The translations under genes were made by a program, and so were the position numbers. DNA of 64,000 nt from NCBI RefSeq assembly GCF_051622035.1, contig NC_135356.1, positions 25,078,839 through 25,142,838 on the forward strand, read 5' to 3'. The DNA is from Arctopsyche grandis. Taxonomy: Eukaryota; Arthropoda; Insecta; Trichoptera; Hydropsychidae. Numbering within the stretch: the stretch's first letter is position 1; each line of letters begins with the position of its first letter. The notes beneath the pieces were generated by a model that saw only the letters and a list, made by a program, of their open reading frames with translations, had not been told where the DNA came from and searched no databases. Shown piece after piece: positions 33,401 through 43,610 of the stretch.

Positions 33401-35322
33401 TATTTCTTTTGAATCTTCGACATTTTTACCGTTTCGATTAGGCTTTCAGAGACAGTACAACTTGACGGTCCACCTGAGGGTACACACCGGCGAAAAGCCA
33501 TACGTTTGCTCATATTGCGGCAAGCGATTCGCTCAAGGCAACGATCTCAAATCGCACATCCGGAGGCATACTGGTGAAAGGTGACTGCCGAATATGTGGA
33601 CACATTCATTTTATAAATACCTATAGAATAAAAGTCATTCGTGTGCGTTTAACTGTTTTATCAGGTTCAATTGTGAAATTTGCGGAGAGGGTTTTATACA
33701 AGGTTATCATTTAACCCAACACAAAAGGAGTATTCACGGTCTGCAATGCGTTTCTCACATACGTCGAGTGGAAAAGCATTTACAGGTTTACTTTTCGATT
33801 CTTTTGTATGATTTATGTTTGTATGTATGTTGAATATTTGTTGATTTTTTTTTAGACTTCTTCTCAAAATCAATCTAAGATTCGAAGTCGTTCGCCACAA
33901 TCTGCAGATCTCCCCGCAAGCGCCGATACGGACATACAGGTATTGTTTGCAGGTCGTAATAGTATTTCGTGCATATAAATTACATATATTAGGTAGGTAT
34001 TTTAATAGTACAGTGAGTCCGAGTTTCATTTTTGAATATAGAAAATGACTGCAGTTCGAATTTGGCTTCGAATTAATGTATCTGGCAAATTTGTTCCCAT
34101 TAACATTTTTAGGTTATGTGCAAAAACTGCTTCAAAGCTTTAGCTGAAATATATAATATAAGTTTTTCATTCCAAATTAACCTTTTTTCATTTCAAATTG
34201 ACCCTTTTTTCATTTCAATTTAAACTTTTTTCTTTCATTTCAAATTGACATTGAAAAGGGGGCAATTTGAAATGAAAAAGGGCCAATTTTGAATGAAAAA
34301 CCTATATAATATTGTAAATTAATCTCAAATATGCAGTCAAAGTAGTTTTTGCCCAAGTAAGCTAATATAGCAGCGTCCCCGTGTAGTTTACGATTTAATT
34401 AAGAAACTATTGATTAAATATGATTATACATATGTTTAATTGCAATATTTTTTAATTCATTGAAATGATAAAATAGGAAAAAACTTTGTTTTAAAATTAA
34501 TTTGAACTGTATTCGGCATAAAAATACAACATGATCGTTTTGTCTTGTTTTATAGAGATGTTACCGTTTTTGTTATCACTCCTAATTATCCTGGTAATTA
34601 TGGTAATGGAGGATGCGGATGTTTAGCTGTAATTACACTGGGCAAAAAAAAAATTGCTGCAGCTGAGAATAATCTATCTTTACACTAAGTTTGACCAACT
34701 GAATTCGAATATGTCATTAATCTTTGTTTATTTACTCATTTATGATATATGAGTGCTTAAAAAAATGCCCAATTTTTTGGCTTTTGCAGTCTTTAACCGA
34801 AAATCTATTGCTGTGCCAAAAGTGAGTATCGGAATCAATATTCAGATGTTTTTCCTGTTGATTGTGATTTTTTAATACTCGTAATTAATTATCTAGCGAA
34901 TTTTAAACCAATAAAAATTCACAAATTAATAGAAAAAACATTTAGCTTTTGATTCCAATACTCACTTTGAGCACAGTAATACTAGATTTTGAGTTAAATA
35001 CTGCAAGAGTCAAAGATCTACGCATTTTTAAATTCTCGTATCTCATAAACGAGAAGAAACCATTGAAAATCATTGTCATATTCGTATTCATTGGGTCAAA
35101 CTTAGTTAAAATTGATTTGTCTCCGCTCAATTGTTATTATTTATCAAAATCTGTGATGTTTGTTTATGTTTGAACATCTTTTAACGACATTCTTATTTCA
35201 ATACAATTTTTTTCTAATAGCAATATCATTCGAATCCTCATCAGTCGATACGTCGAAACTCCGGGTACCTAAAATCACAATCTGACCATTCTTCAGATGT
35301 TTTCTTTACGGAAACCATTTAA
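21411..35322 (+). CDS. ZAD-domain C2H2 zinc-finger protein, 18 exons, 16 fingers
   Basis: Exons: 21411-21554, 27566-27752, 27860-28010, 29208-29336, 29529-29673, 29750-29877, 29962-30092, 30721-30883, 30957-31044, 31235-31396, 31499-31683, 31769-31941, 32035-32203, 33207-33373, 33442-33580, 33665-33785, 33856-33939, 35221-35322. All junctions are in phase, giving 807 residues. The ZAD domain is split by a 6 kb intron: exon 1 has [11 protein letters not shown] and exon 2 has the second Cys pair in [13 protein letters not shown] domains coordinate zinc through four Cys and dimerise. Five fingers follow (finger 4 is C2HC). Next comes an acidic linker with a SUMO-type IKEE site and an AT-hook-like KVGRPCKK. 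Eleven more fingers with TGEK-type linkers follow. This predicts a nuclear DNA-binding factor; its target is unknown. The GC-rich first exon suggests a promoter there. Exons 10-16 mostly break within fingers. Orthology was not assigned. Confidence 0.85.
22100..22160. repeat. Copy of the TTTCATTTCAAATTG phrase repeat
   Basis: GGATCAATTTGAAATGAAAA and AACCTATATAA match the arm of the palindrome at 34165-34315. Confidence 0.45.
23140..23455. mobile_element. Long foldback MITE, copy 1 (right arm truncated)
   Basis: Arms of about 130 bp (GAAGGCAAAGATCGAAAATC, then TAATTTGCGCGAGCAGGATA) are repeated inverted around a short GC-rich loop with CTGCGCGCGCACATTAATAC. The copy at 40922-41290 is complete. 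It lies in intron 1 of the zinc-finger gene. Confidence 0.8.
24488..24640. repeat. Inverted repeat of about 50-bp arms, likely MITE
   Basis: The left arm (CGACGGACAAGTTGC, AGATGGTTCACTATTTT) pairs with the right arm (CAATAGTGAACCATTTTTT, GGAAACTTGTCTGCCGG). The 122-codon frame crossing it is therefore not taken as a gene. Confidence 0.55.
25262..26770 (+). mobile_element. Dead Tc1-like transposon, 1.5 kb
   Basis: The ends are TA-CACTAGCGGTCATAT and, inverted, CACTACCGGTCATATG. Broken frames retain transposase-like pieces: [27 protein letters not shown] (DNA-binding part), a FW..DESKFG-type catalytic segment near 26095, and a WPPLNPLDF segment near 26398 matching the family WPxxSPDLNPIE region. 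Many stops and a hAT-like insertion near 26296 inactivate it. Its length fits Tc1 elements. Confidence 0.75.
26296..26394 (+). mobile_element. hAT-like end fragment (CAGGGCTGTGGAGTCG) inside the Tc1 element
   Basis: It begins CAGGGCTGTGGAGTCG with GACTCCGACTCCG repeats, the same end as the element at 30148-30685. No matching right end was found, so the boundary at 26394 is approximate. Confidence 0.5.
26911..27320 (+). mobile_element. tRNA-derived SINE, full copy
   Basis: The head is tRNA-like, with a box A-like TGGCTCGGTGGTTGCG and a box B-like GAGTTCGATTC, then the body GACTTGGATATTTGCGACTC and TTTGCCAATTTATCTGATTT, and the 3' tail TTACCTGTTAGGCCTTCCTG. Partial copies lie at 18462 (tail), 36624 (minus) and 41506. 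It lies in intron 1 of the zinc-finger gene. Confidence 0.75.
28299..28533. mobile_element. MITE with 33-bp terminal inverted repeats
   Basis: CACTGTGACGGCCGCTGACT at the left matches, inverted, CACTATGACGGCTGCCGACT at the right, and both continue CATATTTGTATCA. No target duplication is obvious (ATTGA / TTAAA). It lies in intron 3 of the zinc-finger gene. Confidence 0.7.
29355..29430. repeat. TATT microsatellite and CCATTGTGGC hairpin
   Basis: (ATTT)n is followed by GACCATTGTGGC...GCCACAATGGTC with a 20-base loop, then an A-rich tract. It may be the 3' end of a retroelement; the class is not recognised. Confidence 0.35.
30148..30685. mobile_element. 538-bp hAT-like element with perfect 8-bp target duplication
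   Basis: The ends are CAGGGCTGTCTTTG and ..CTGTCTCCACAGCCCTG, flanked by identical AATAATAC at 30140-30147 and 30686-30693. There is no coding capacity. It sits in intron 7 of the zinc-finger gene, 35 bp before the next exon. A related end is at 43611. Confidence 0.85.
34165..34315. repeat. Palindromic TTTCATTTCAAATTG repeat
   Basis: Three direct units of TTTCATTTCAAATTGACCC type are followed by inverted units GGGGGCAATTTGAAATGAAA. It lies in the last intron (17) of the zinc-finger gene. Confidence 0.6.
34640..35135. repeat. Long inverted repeat, arms of about 180 bp, in zinc-finger intron 17
   Basis: The left arm (ACTAAGTTTGACC, GAATTCGAATATG, GTGAGTATCGGAATC) is repeated inverted from 34944 (GATTCCAATACTCAC, CATATTCGTATTC, GGGTCAAACTTAGT). 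A related single arm lies at 17625-17770. It probably forms a foldback element 85 bp upstream of exon 18. Confidence 0.65.
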
Positions 35323-36300
35323 ATTAGCATTATGTATATTGATTTTGCACTTGCCGAAGGTTCATTGGAATCCAATAAATCGCTTTTTGCATTTGGAAAA
35401 ATTTTCCTCATCGATCTATCGAATTTTACTGGTTTTATTTTGGACGATGTATAATTGAGTACATCTTCATATCCAGTTGGATCAATTTTTTCTTGAATTT
35501 GATGAGCTGTCAAATATCTATACAACATAAATTGTTTTATCGATGATATCGATTACTTCATTAATTTGAAAATGTAACATTTATTCATAAAAATTCTATA
35601 AGAATTAGTCATTTGTTTTTGTATGCATTTATTTTAGTACAAGAAAAATGTTCCAATACTGAATTCAAACACGGATAATTTACAGTTTATAAAGAAATGA
35701 TACATAAAGTAAAAATTTCAATATGCCTGCCAATATTAGACATAAACTTATTCATTAGTTTGTGAAATTAATTAATTTTATATGACGTATTATTTTGAGA
35801 TTATAAATATGTAGTACGTATATGTATGTAGTTACGGTAAATGTAAATTAAATTTGCACATGTGCCATCTGAATACACAAATGTATGTATAATAGATTTA
35901 CTGGGTGAATTAGGGTGTAATTGTTCATGGACGTGGCCGGAATGACTACCGTCGCATGAAAGGACTATACGGGGGATAGGACGATCACGAAAGGGTCTTC
36001 GGACAATAAGGGACCTCACATATCCTGATTAGATAATGCAATTCCCGAAACCTAATAGAACATGCAATTCGGCAGTGGAATTAATTAAAAAAAATGCAAT
36101 CGGCAAAAAGTTCGATGCGTTTATTGATAAATGGCTCGTCACGTGTCTAAAACAGTAGAAATTAAATGATTCAATTCGTGTATATTTGCGTTTGTTTCGC
36201 ATCCAAATGTTAAATCGATTATGGTTTGGTCTTTCCTCAAATGTATGACATTTTCCGAAGTCCATTGTTGAATGTGCGCATTAATTGGTTTATTTGACAT
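35319..36300 (-). CDS. Small two-exon gene antisense to the zinc-finger gene (118 aa)
   Basis: Exon 1 is 36300-36143, starting MSNKPINAHIQQWTSENV. Exon 2 is 35517-35319, ending AKSIYIMLI and TAA. Phases agree (2/1). The acceptor is GTTGTATAG; the donor AC|GTGACG is weak. The joined chain (NHLISTVLDT-YLTAHQIQ) is helical and mixed-charge and has no signal peptide or membrane segment. The family was not recognised. It lies between the two alternative 3' ends of the zinc-finger gene on the opposite strand, and its stop (35319-35321) overlaps the plus-strand stop (35320-35322). Exon 2 is better supported than exon 1. Confidence 0.5.
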
Positions 36301-36623
36301 GTTTAAATGTACATATATGTCACAGTCTGAGTGTTCACTCCGGTTAATTCATGAACATACTAAAACAGTTTTTTCATAAACGAACTATTGATTTTAGTGT
36401 TAATTGTCAAAAGTTATCGTCAAATAGACTTACCAGTTATCGCTTGAAACTCTTAGCTGTCAAAACGCCAAATATTTGAAATGGGAAATACAAAGTTGTT
36501 ATTTTACAAAGTAATTACATAACAATTAACACCTAGACATCTATGGTCAAATTTGTAAATTTGCAGTATTTTATATAATTCAGCGAAATTCGAGATTGCT
36601 GAAAACTCGAGATTTGCGAGAAA

Positions 36624-36830
36624 ATGGGAAAGGTTGCCAATTTGTTGGAACTGTTTCAATGAAAATCAGATAAATTGGCAAACTCTGATGGGAAACGATC
36701 GACCTAGAGTCACACATCCAAGGTCTGACCAGCAGAAACCAGTGGGATTTGAACCCGTGACCACTCTGTTCAAAGCATTATATGCTAACCACAAATCTAT
36801 TCTGCTGGTCATAATTCTAATTTCCGCTAA
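36624..36830 (-). mobile_element. tRNA-derived SINE, partial minus copy
   Basis: TTGCCAATTTGTTGGAACTG, AAATTGGCAAACTCTGAT, the CCAGCAGAAACCAGTGGG head and TTCTGCTGGT match the reverse complement of the SINE at 26911. Confidence 0.65.
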
Positions 36831-37059
36831 TGTTAAAACTATTTTAGAGGATGGGATAAACGATTGAGAATACTTTAAACTTATGTCTAATTGTTTGTGC
36901 ATGAACAAAGTATATACATATGTGTATAGTTAGTTTGTCAATTTATTCCTTTGTATACACTAACTGGCCCGGTTGGTTTGTGTATGAACAAACCAGTATG
37001 TTCATGAACGAACAAAATATTTACTTGGACTGTTGAGTATTGCCTAATAAATGATTTTT

Positions 37060-37165
37060 ACATACTTTATCTATATATGATGTATCAATAGATGAAGTTT
37101 TGTAAATCATGAGAAAATTCAATTCATTAGATTTTGAGTGATTTTAACTCAGAATTGATCACTGT
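37060..37165. repeat. Dispersed repeat family (ATAGATGAAGTTTTGTGATC), copy 3
   Basis: TACTTTATCTATATATGATG, AATAGATGAAGTTTTGTAAA and TGAGAAAATTCAATTC, in the order of the other copies. Confidence 0.45.
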
Positions 37166-38623
37166 GAGTTACTAATTTCATTGATTTAATATGAATGATC
37201 TAAATAAATTTAAGACATTGAAAAATAAAAATTTCCCTATAATAAATTTTCTTACTGTTATAAAGTTTCATCTAATAAAACTTTTATTTAGCTTGAAATT
37301 CAGATTTAGGGCGGCCTTGTCTCGAGATGGGTCACTTCCAATCATCAAATTGATCTGAAATTTCGGCCTAAGATTACTTTTGAAGTTGATCTTATTTGAA
37401 TTATGTACAGATAGATGCCACTATATTTCATAATTTAAATTCATAAAAACGCTGCATATTCAATTTATTAGAATAAACTATAAAAATCAGTCAATTAAAT
37501 CCCAGTAAAATCAATAAAGTATTAAATGTATATAATATATATGTATTTAAAAATATAATAATCCATCTAGTTCACTGGTCGCCAAGCAGGCTTTTTTTGG
37601 GCGTAGTTCATTTTTCCAGTATTACGTATTTGCTTATTATTTTTCTATAGATGCAGTTGACAGGAGCGTTCAATGTAAATATAAAATATAATATGTATTT
37701 TAATAAAATAAATCAATAACAATGTAAATATATTAGATAACATCCTTCGTTTCCTTTTTCTCTTGGTCGTGGAGGTTTTTTTTTACCTACTTTTGTATTC
37801 AGGCTTGCACTTACATTTAACGACATCGGTCAGTCTGTCCGTCTGTAATAAACATTATTTCCCTTTTTTTACTATTCGGCACCTTTGAGAGTATTATTTT
37901 TAAATAAAATAAGCATCCCTATTGGCAGCTAAATAATGTCTTCCTTAGAAAAAAAAGTATTTAGTTAACAGTAATTGCACAAACAAATAGTCTCAATGAA
38001 TGGGCATAGCAGGCACTAATATACCATAAGTATTCATTGCAGTTATTTATTTTCAAAAGATCCGAGAAAAATATCAGTTTCTTAACTGATATTTGTCGTT
38101 TAATAGTCGAAAAAAAAGTTCACTCTCAAAATATAAACTGTAAAAAGCCCGCATGACAACCTTTGTTCTAGCTCTTTCCGTTTAATTCACTGTTGAATTG
38201 AAAAAAAAATAGTTCACTTTATACTTCATTTATCATTGAATTCTATTACATTAAAAAATAAATCAATATCTTATCATTTTAATTTGTACATATGTAAAAG
38301 CAATACGACCCGATGAATTCTTTTACGCACTTCATAAACAAACCAATCAAATTATACACATATGAGACTCATAAATATACTTCTCATGCAGGTCACATCC
38401 TTTTTGCGGAACTAATTTATATCCGTACTTTCAATATGAATATGAAATATCAACGCCACACACTTGTGCAGGTTGCATACATTTTGCGCAACGCCGCAAA
38501 TTAAATTTGCATGTTTGAAACGTCGAATACAAAACTATCGAGTTTATATGAGTTTTCGAAAGCTGTAATATTGTATATGTATATATTACGTGCATGGCGT
38601 AATAACATTTTATTCCATCGCAG

Positions 38624-40027
38624 GGTAATAACGCTCATACGAAAAAAGACAACACGTGTCCTAACAATCGTAAGGATCCGATATTGATTACGTTTAGCAC
38701 AAAACTTGAGAACGACTCAATCGATATTCCCGAACACCACACGATATCGCTTCAAGTAAGTCATTCGTATATTAGAGCACTTTACGTTATAAAGTTCGTC
38801 ACGTCGCACTTTCAAACATTGAATAATGCAAAAAAAATATTTTCATTTGCATTATAGCTACCGCATAGTGATTTTATTTATTTTTGTTCGTTTCATCCAT
38901 TATTAAAATGTGTAATCTACATACTGTCGTACTCTTCAATGTGTTTTGTAATTATTTTGCACTCATCGTTTATTTTTCAATAGTTGTATGTATGTATATG
39001 TTATTCATGTATGTGTTACAGTTGAAGTGTACATCCATATCTTCCAGTTGTAATATATGTTGTCTAGTTGGAATATATTCCATCTAACCTGGTACCAACT
39101 ACCGTTATAGTTGAAGTGTATTTTCAGTTCTAATATATTTTAACTAGTTGGAATATATTCCGTCTAACCCACGTAAGTTGATTCATATGGCGAATTACGT
39201 ACCAACTGGTCAAAATATATTACAACTGAAAATACAGTTCAACTATAAGTTGATACCAGGTAAGGTGGAGAGGTTTGGTTTTCGTTAAAACGTCACTCGA
39301 CTAGTAAATTGAGTTGGAAAGTCACATTTTTGTTTTGAACACATGCTTAGAGTTATCGTAATGCAATACTTATTACCACAATCCGTAATACCTATCAAAT
39401 ATTAACGCATTCTTGAATTCTATAGCATTCGTACAAATATCAGAACTGTTATACTACAACTGGCTCACATTGTCAAAAGTTTATTTGCGCTTGTAGAGCT
39501 ATTATTTATAAGTTGAATTGTGTTTGAATGTGAATGACCTAAAACACCAGTTGGAATATGTTAGAACTGAAAATACACTTCAACTGTTACATTATATAAT
39601 AATGCATGTTTTAAATGTCTAGTTTGTTTTATAATTATTATTAATTTTTCTAATCTTATTAATGGCATACATATATCGTTACACCAACTTATTTTCTTGG
39701 CGTAGAATAAAATTATTTTTACAATAGTAGTTTATATACTCGACTTGTTTATATACTTTACATAGAATAGTTCTAAATGATAACATCACAAATGTAATTT
39801 ATAACCAAAACTAGATTTACAAGTTAGTGTAACATTATATAAAACTGTTGATTTGTGAAAATGATTTACACATTGTCATATTTCTCATGTTTCCTTATTG
39901 GCATGTTTAGCAGTCTGATTTAGCTGTGGGTTCCGAAGTTGATCTGTCTCAACGTTCACTCATAGTACCACCCCTGATGCCAATCGTGCCCCTTGCCTTA
40001 TTTCCACCAATGCACTCTCGGATTTAA
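38624..40027 (+). CDS. Alternative 3' exons of the ZAD zinc-finger gene
   Basis: Two further exons are in phase 0 with exon 17 (ending at 33939): 38624-38755 (44 codons; acceptor CATCGCAG, donor CTTCAA|GTAAGT) and 39911-40027 (38 codons and TAA; acceptor ATGTTTAG). The first exon is open only in this frame. Using them in place of exon 18 gives a different tail (for example HTKKDNTCPNNRKD, then QSDLAVGSEVDLSQRS). In the last exon, a one-base shift after SQRS opens a longer frame with natural composition (STNALSDLIDNDDIYAKLD). An indel or sequencing error is therefore possible. An independent gene is the main alternative. Confidence 0.45.
39016..39591. mobile_element. MITE of AGTTGAAGTGTATTTTCAGT phrases
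   Basis: The ends are TACAGTTGAAGTGTA and, inverted, AACAGTTGAAGTGTA. Inside, AGTTGAAGTGTATTTTCAGT, CTAGTTGGAATATATTCC and their reverse complements recur several times. It lies in the last intron of the alternative zinc-finger transcript. Confidence 0.65.
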
Positions 40028-40778
40028 TCGACAACGATGATATTTACGCAAAACTTGATGGTGCGTGCTCATGACATTAAATTAAATAAAATACTATATA
40101 CATATATGTGAAAATTGATGTTGTTTATGTATGATTATTTGTATTAGCTTTAATTAAACATCCCAGTGTGTATACATTCAAAGAATATATGTACTTTATA
40201 CTTTTAATGTGTGATTTTTTATTTACTTCTTTCCCTCCCCCGCCCCCCCCCCCTCGATTAATGTTTTCCTTTTTATGAATAAAACAAATCGTATCCTTGT
40301 TGAGATGTTGAGATTCCTAAATGAAAAATATTAGACTAATACACTTTGAGAGACTCATACTTACTAGGAAAATTATTCAACAAAGTGAGGGCCATTATAA
40401 GTGTTCAATATCTTCAATGCTTAGTCATTATTTAAACATTTATTGTAAAATCTCAAATATGATATTAAATTTAACCTACCTATAGTATTTACAAATGAAT
40501 GTAAATTAATTAAGTGCAGATTGGAGTGAAGTTATTTATTTTTTAGAAAGAAACAATATTTTTTATTACGTAACTCCACGTTTCACTTACCATTACAATT
40601 CAGGAAAAAGTCTGCCTCTTATCCGATCGTTTTGCTTATTAGTTTTAAACATAGATGGCGGTAAAAAAAAAATTATTGGTGCTTTTATTCAAAATAATAA
40701 TTAATAATATTGACACCAAAATAGTTTCTATCTATTTGTTTTTTTATTTTTATTTATCCATTATATGTAGAGGTAGGA

Positions 40779-40869
40779 TAGTCACAGTGCTATCCATTGT
40801 TCGGCAAAGCTTTAACAATGCATTTACAACCTTTGAACAATACACGGCCCCCTCAGGCTCCGGTGACTA
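40779..40869. mobile_element. 91-bp miniature element, copy 1
   Basis: It begins TAGTCACAGTGCTATCC and ends GGCTCCGGTGACTA, with TAGTCAC terminal inverted repeats. A near-identical copy is at 41687-41777. Confidence 0.6.
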
Positions 40870-40921
40870 ATTATATGTATATATATACATATATATATAT
40901 ATAGGATCAACCTCACGGACC

Positions 40922-41290
40922 CGAATGTGAAACGCCCGAAAACGCAAATATCAGAAGGCAAAGATCGAAAATCGAAAGATCTTAAGTCGAAAGATCAAAA
41001 AAGAAGGGTGCATGGTAAACGGTACATACTCACTTAATTTGCGCGAGCAGGATACAACAGGAACAAGAGGAACAGGCTTTTCCTCCTGTATTCTGCGCGC
41101 GCACATTAATACGGGAGGAAAAGCCTGTTCCTCTTGTTCCTGTTGTATCCTGCTCGCGCAAATTAAGTGAGTTTGTACCGTTTACCATGCACCCTTCTTT
41201 TTTGATCTTTTGACTTAAGATCTTTCGATTTTCGATCTTTGCCTTCTGATATTTGCGTTTTCGGGCGTTTCACATTCGGGCCCGTCACGG
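40922..41290. mobile_element. Long foldback MITE, copy 2, near-perfect hairpin
   Basis: The left arm starts at about 40922 with CTCACGGACCCGAATG. The right arm, inverted, starts CCGTGACGGGCCCGAATG. The arms are about 165 bp and nearly identical (GAAACGCCCGAAAACGCAAA, GAAAGATCTTAAGTCGAAAG), with a loop of about 40 bp containing GCGCGCGC. Confidence 0.85.
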
Positions 41291-41309
41291 AGAACGATAT
41301 ATATAATAT

Positions 41310-41485
41310 GGTAAACGGATTATTCCACAAAATCGAATACGAAATATCTGGCACTCGAGTTCTCGTTAGTACAATATTTCGCGTGGATAGCTTTCGATTG
41401 ATGGACATTTTGGGTGCCAGATGTTCCATGATCGAGATTTTAGTGACGTGCGCGAGATTGATTTTTGCAGAATAATCACCGAACC
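41310..41485. mobile_element. GGTAAACGG..CCGAACC MITE, small copy 1
   Basis: It starts GGTAAACGGATTATTCC and ends GCAGAATAATCACCGAACC, so the ends are inverted repeats. The interior GAAATATCTGGCACTCGAG and TTTTAGTGACGTGCGCGAGA is shared with 42574-42810. The termini resemble the GGTCAC foldbacks. Confidence 0.65.
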
Positions 41486-41505
41486 ATATACATATGTAAT
41501 ATAAG

Positions 41506-41666
41506 CCAGCAGTATAGCTCAATGGTTGCGTCAATCTTAAGCACCGAGAGCACGCCAGGTTTGATCTTGTGGGTTGACCTCAATTGAAAAGAACCTAATC
41601 CGAGTATAATCTGCAGTGCTGCTGATCAGACTTGGATATTTGTGACTCCAAGTCGATCGTTTCCTA
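41506..41666 (+). mobile_element. tRNA-derived SINE, partial copy
   Basis: GCCAGCAGTATAGCTCAATG, box B-like GGTTTGATCTT and GACTTGGATATTTGTGACTC match the head and body of the SINE at 26911. Confidence 0.7.
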
Positions 41667-41686
41667 TACCCGTAATGAGTCATTAC

Positions 41687-41777
41687 GGGTCACAGTGCTA
41701 TCCATTGTTCGGCAAACCTTTAACAATGCATTTACAACCTTTGAACAATACACGGCCCCCTCAGGCTCCGGTGACTA
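41687..41777. mobile_element. 91-bp miniature element, copy 2
   Basis: Nearly identical to 40779-40869. It is preceded by a perfect palindrome ACCCGTAATGA/TCATTACGGGT at 41667-41689. Confidence 0.6.
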
Positions 41778-42573
41778 GTAATGACATCATGGGGAAATAT
41801 AAAATCTGCAGGTTGCCCAAGCCGACACCTACGATCAAAATTTTGTACATAAGTGCCAATTACCATCGCTACAGATTTTACACAAAGCATGAGTCGAAAA
41901 CACTGTGAAAACCCCTGCCGCTCAACTCTTATATATGTAGATGTTCCTCTTCCCAATTCATCGAGCAAAGCTAAAGAGTTGATTGCAATGCATTAGTTGC
42001 GAACCTTTAGTTATTATTATATCTTAGGTTTTGCCATATTGCTCACAATAGATGTCTCTGTGGTTGTTTGTCGAATATAAAATTCGTATTGTTACATGAA
42101 AGTAATTATCGTATTAATACGATGTTTGTAATATCTGACCATAGATGTCAGACATTGTTTAAATTTACATGTATCTCGTCTCGATGATAGCCAAACTGCA
42201 CTCTGCAGCCCTTATAAAACTTTTTTTATTATTGATGCGAATTTACAACTACATATTTATGTCATGATCTCTCAAATCAGTGTATTTATTTTTAAGTCTT
42301 CCAGAAAAGTTAAATATTATACCTATACATAAGTAAGTATGTATGTATGTAAGTAAATTGATTTTTTTATCTAAAATACTTTTCAATTGGATGAAACGGT
42401 TGATTTCTCATATGAAAAAACAAAAAGTGGTACATATGTAGGTAAAGTCAGTTCAAAAAAAGTCTATCGAATGAAAATCATTTATTAAATTACATATGTC
42501 CTTCACAAAGTTTTTCAATTCTAATTTAATACATTTACATTAAATTAATTTTGATTAATAATAATTAGACATC

Positions 42574-42810
42574 GGTAGACGGATTATTGCGCAAATTGCG
42601 ATTAATTGCGACAAATTGCAAATTACGACAATCGTTGCCACACAAATCGCAAATACGAAATATCTGGCACTCGAGTACTAACGATATAGTACAATATTTC
42701 GTGTGTTTAGCTTTCGATTGATTTAGTTTAGTTTTTGTGTGCCAGATAATTCGTGATCGAGATTTTAGTGACGTGCGCGAGATCGCTTTTTGCGGAATAA
42801 TCACCGAACC
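42574..42810. mobile_element. GGTAAACGG..CCGAACC MITE, small copy 2
   Basis: It starts GGTAGACGGATTATTGCGC and ends GCGGAATAATCACCGAACC. It shares interior blocks with 41310-41485 and has an extra AATTGCGA-repeat segment. Confidence 0.65.
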
Positions 42811-43610
42811 GTATCGAATATGCACACTTATTAATTTAGCATAATTTCATAAAATAAAATTCTATACATATATACTATAGGTAATTTATATTACCTGGCA
42901 CTTGGAATATTTTAAGAACATCTCCAAACCATAGCTTTGTACTATTATTTTTTTTTATTTATAATAAATTCTCTATACATATGCATAATAAAATGTACAG
43001 GGGTGTGCAGTAAGTCCAGACTGTCCCTAGACCTAGAACATATGTACATATATAGATATTTTAATACTCCTTACAACAGAAAGAAGATGCATTTAAAAAA
43101 ATTAAATAAACTATAAAAAACGAAATGTTGATTTACTTTTCTTATGACCAAAATATCTTTCCTTACCGCCAAAAAATCATGTGTGAGCCCAATGAACATA
43201 TACAACCAATATCGTTAATGTTTAATATGTGCGTATATATGTATGCAGTATTTAAAAACAATCTGGTTTTGATTGTATTGCAATGAACGTTCATATAATA
43301 TAAGCACATATACCATAATTGCTGGAATTTAATTGGATTATTTGTAAACACGCAAAGTGGTTTATTTCAAATCCGAATTCGGCGTGCATACAAAGCAGCA
43401 AAATGTGTACATATTATATTATATATTTCGGCTGATGAATATGCGATAGCATGTACATATGTAGATAGATATGTATGTTTATATGTAATATTGTAAAATA
43501 TAGCCACTCAGCGTCATATTATTGATGAAGTTGCTTTCAGAATGGAGGGTATTACACTATCAATATGGATCGTGATTCTAGCACCGCGGATTACAAAACA
43601 GCCCGGATAC

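Larger units (their letters stand above)
36301..38623. other. Inter-exon DNA with a SINE and a dispersed repeat
   Basis: It holds a minus SINE (36624-36830) and a dispersed repeat copy (about 37060-37165). No supported gene is seen otherwise. Confidence 0.5.

Noticed and set aside
35801-36019. Minus frame between the two exons of the antisense gene
   Set aside because: It lies in the proposed intron, has no matching splice sites and looks like transposon-derived GC-richer sequence.
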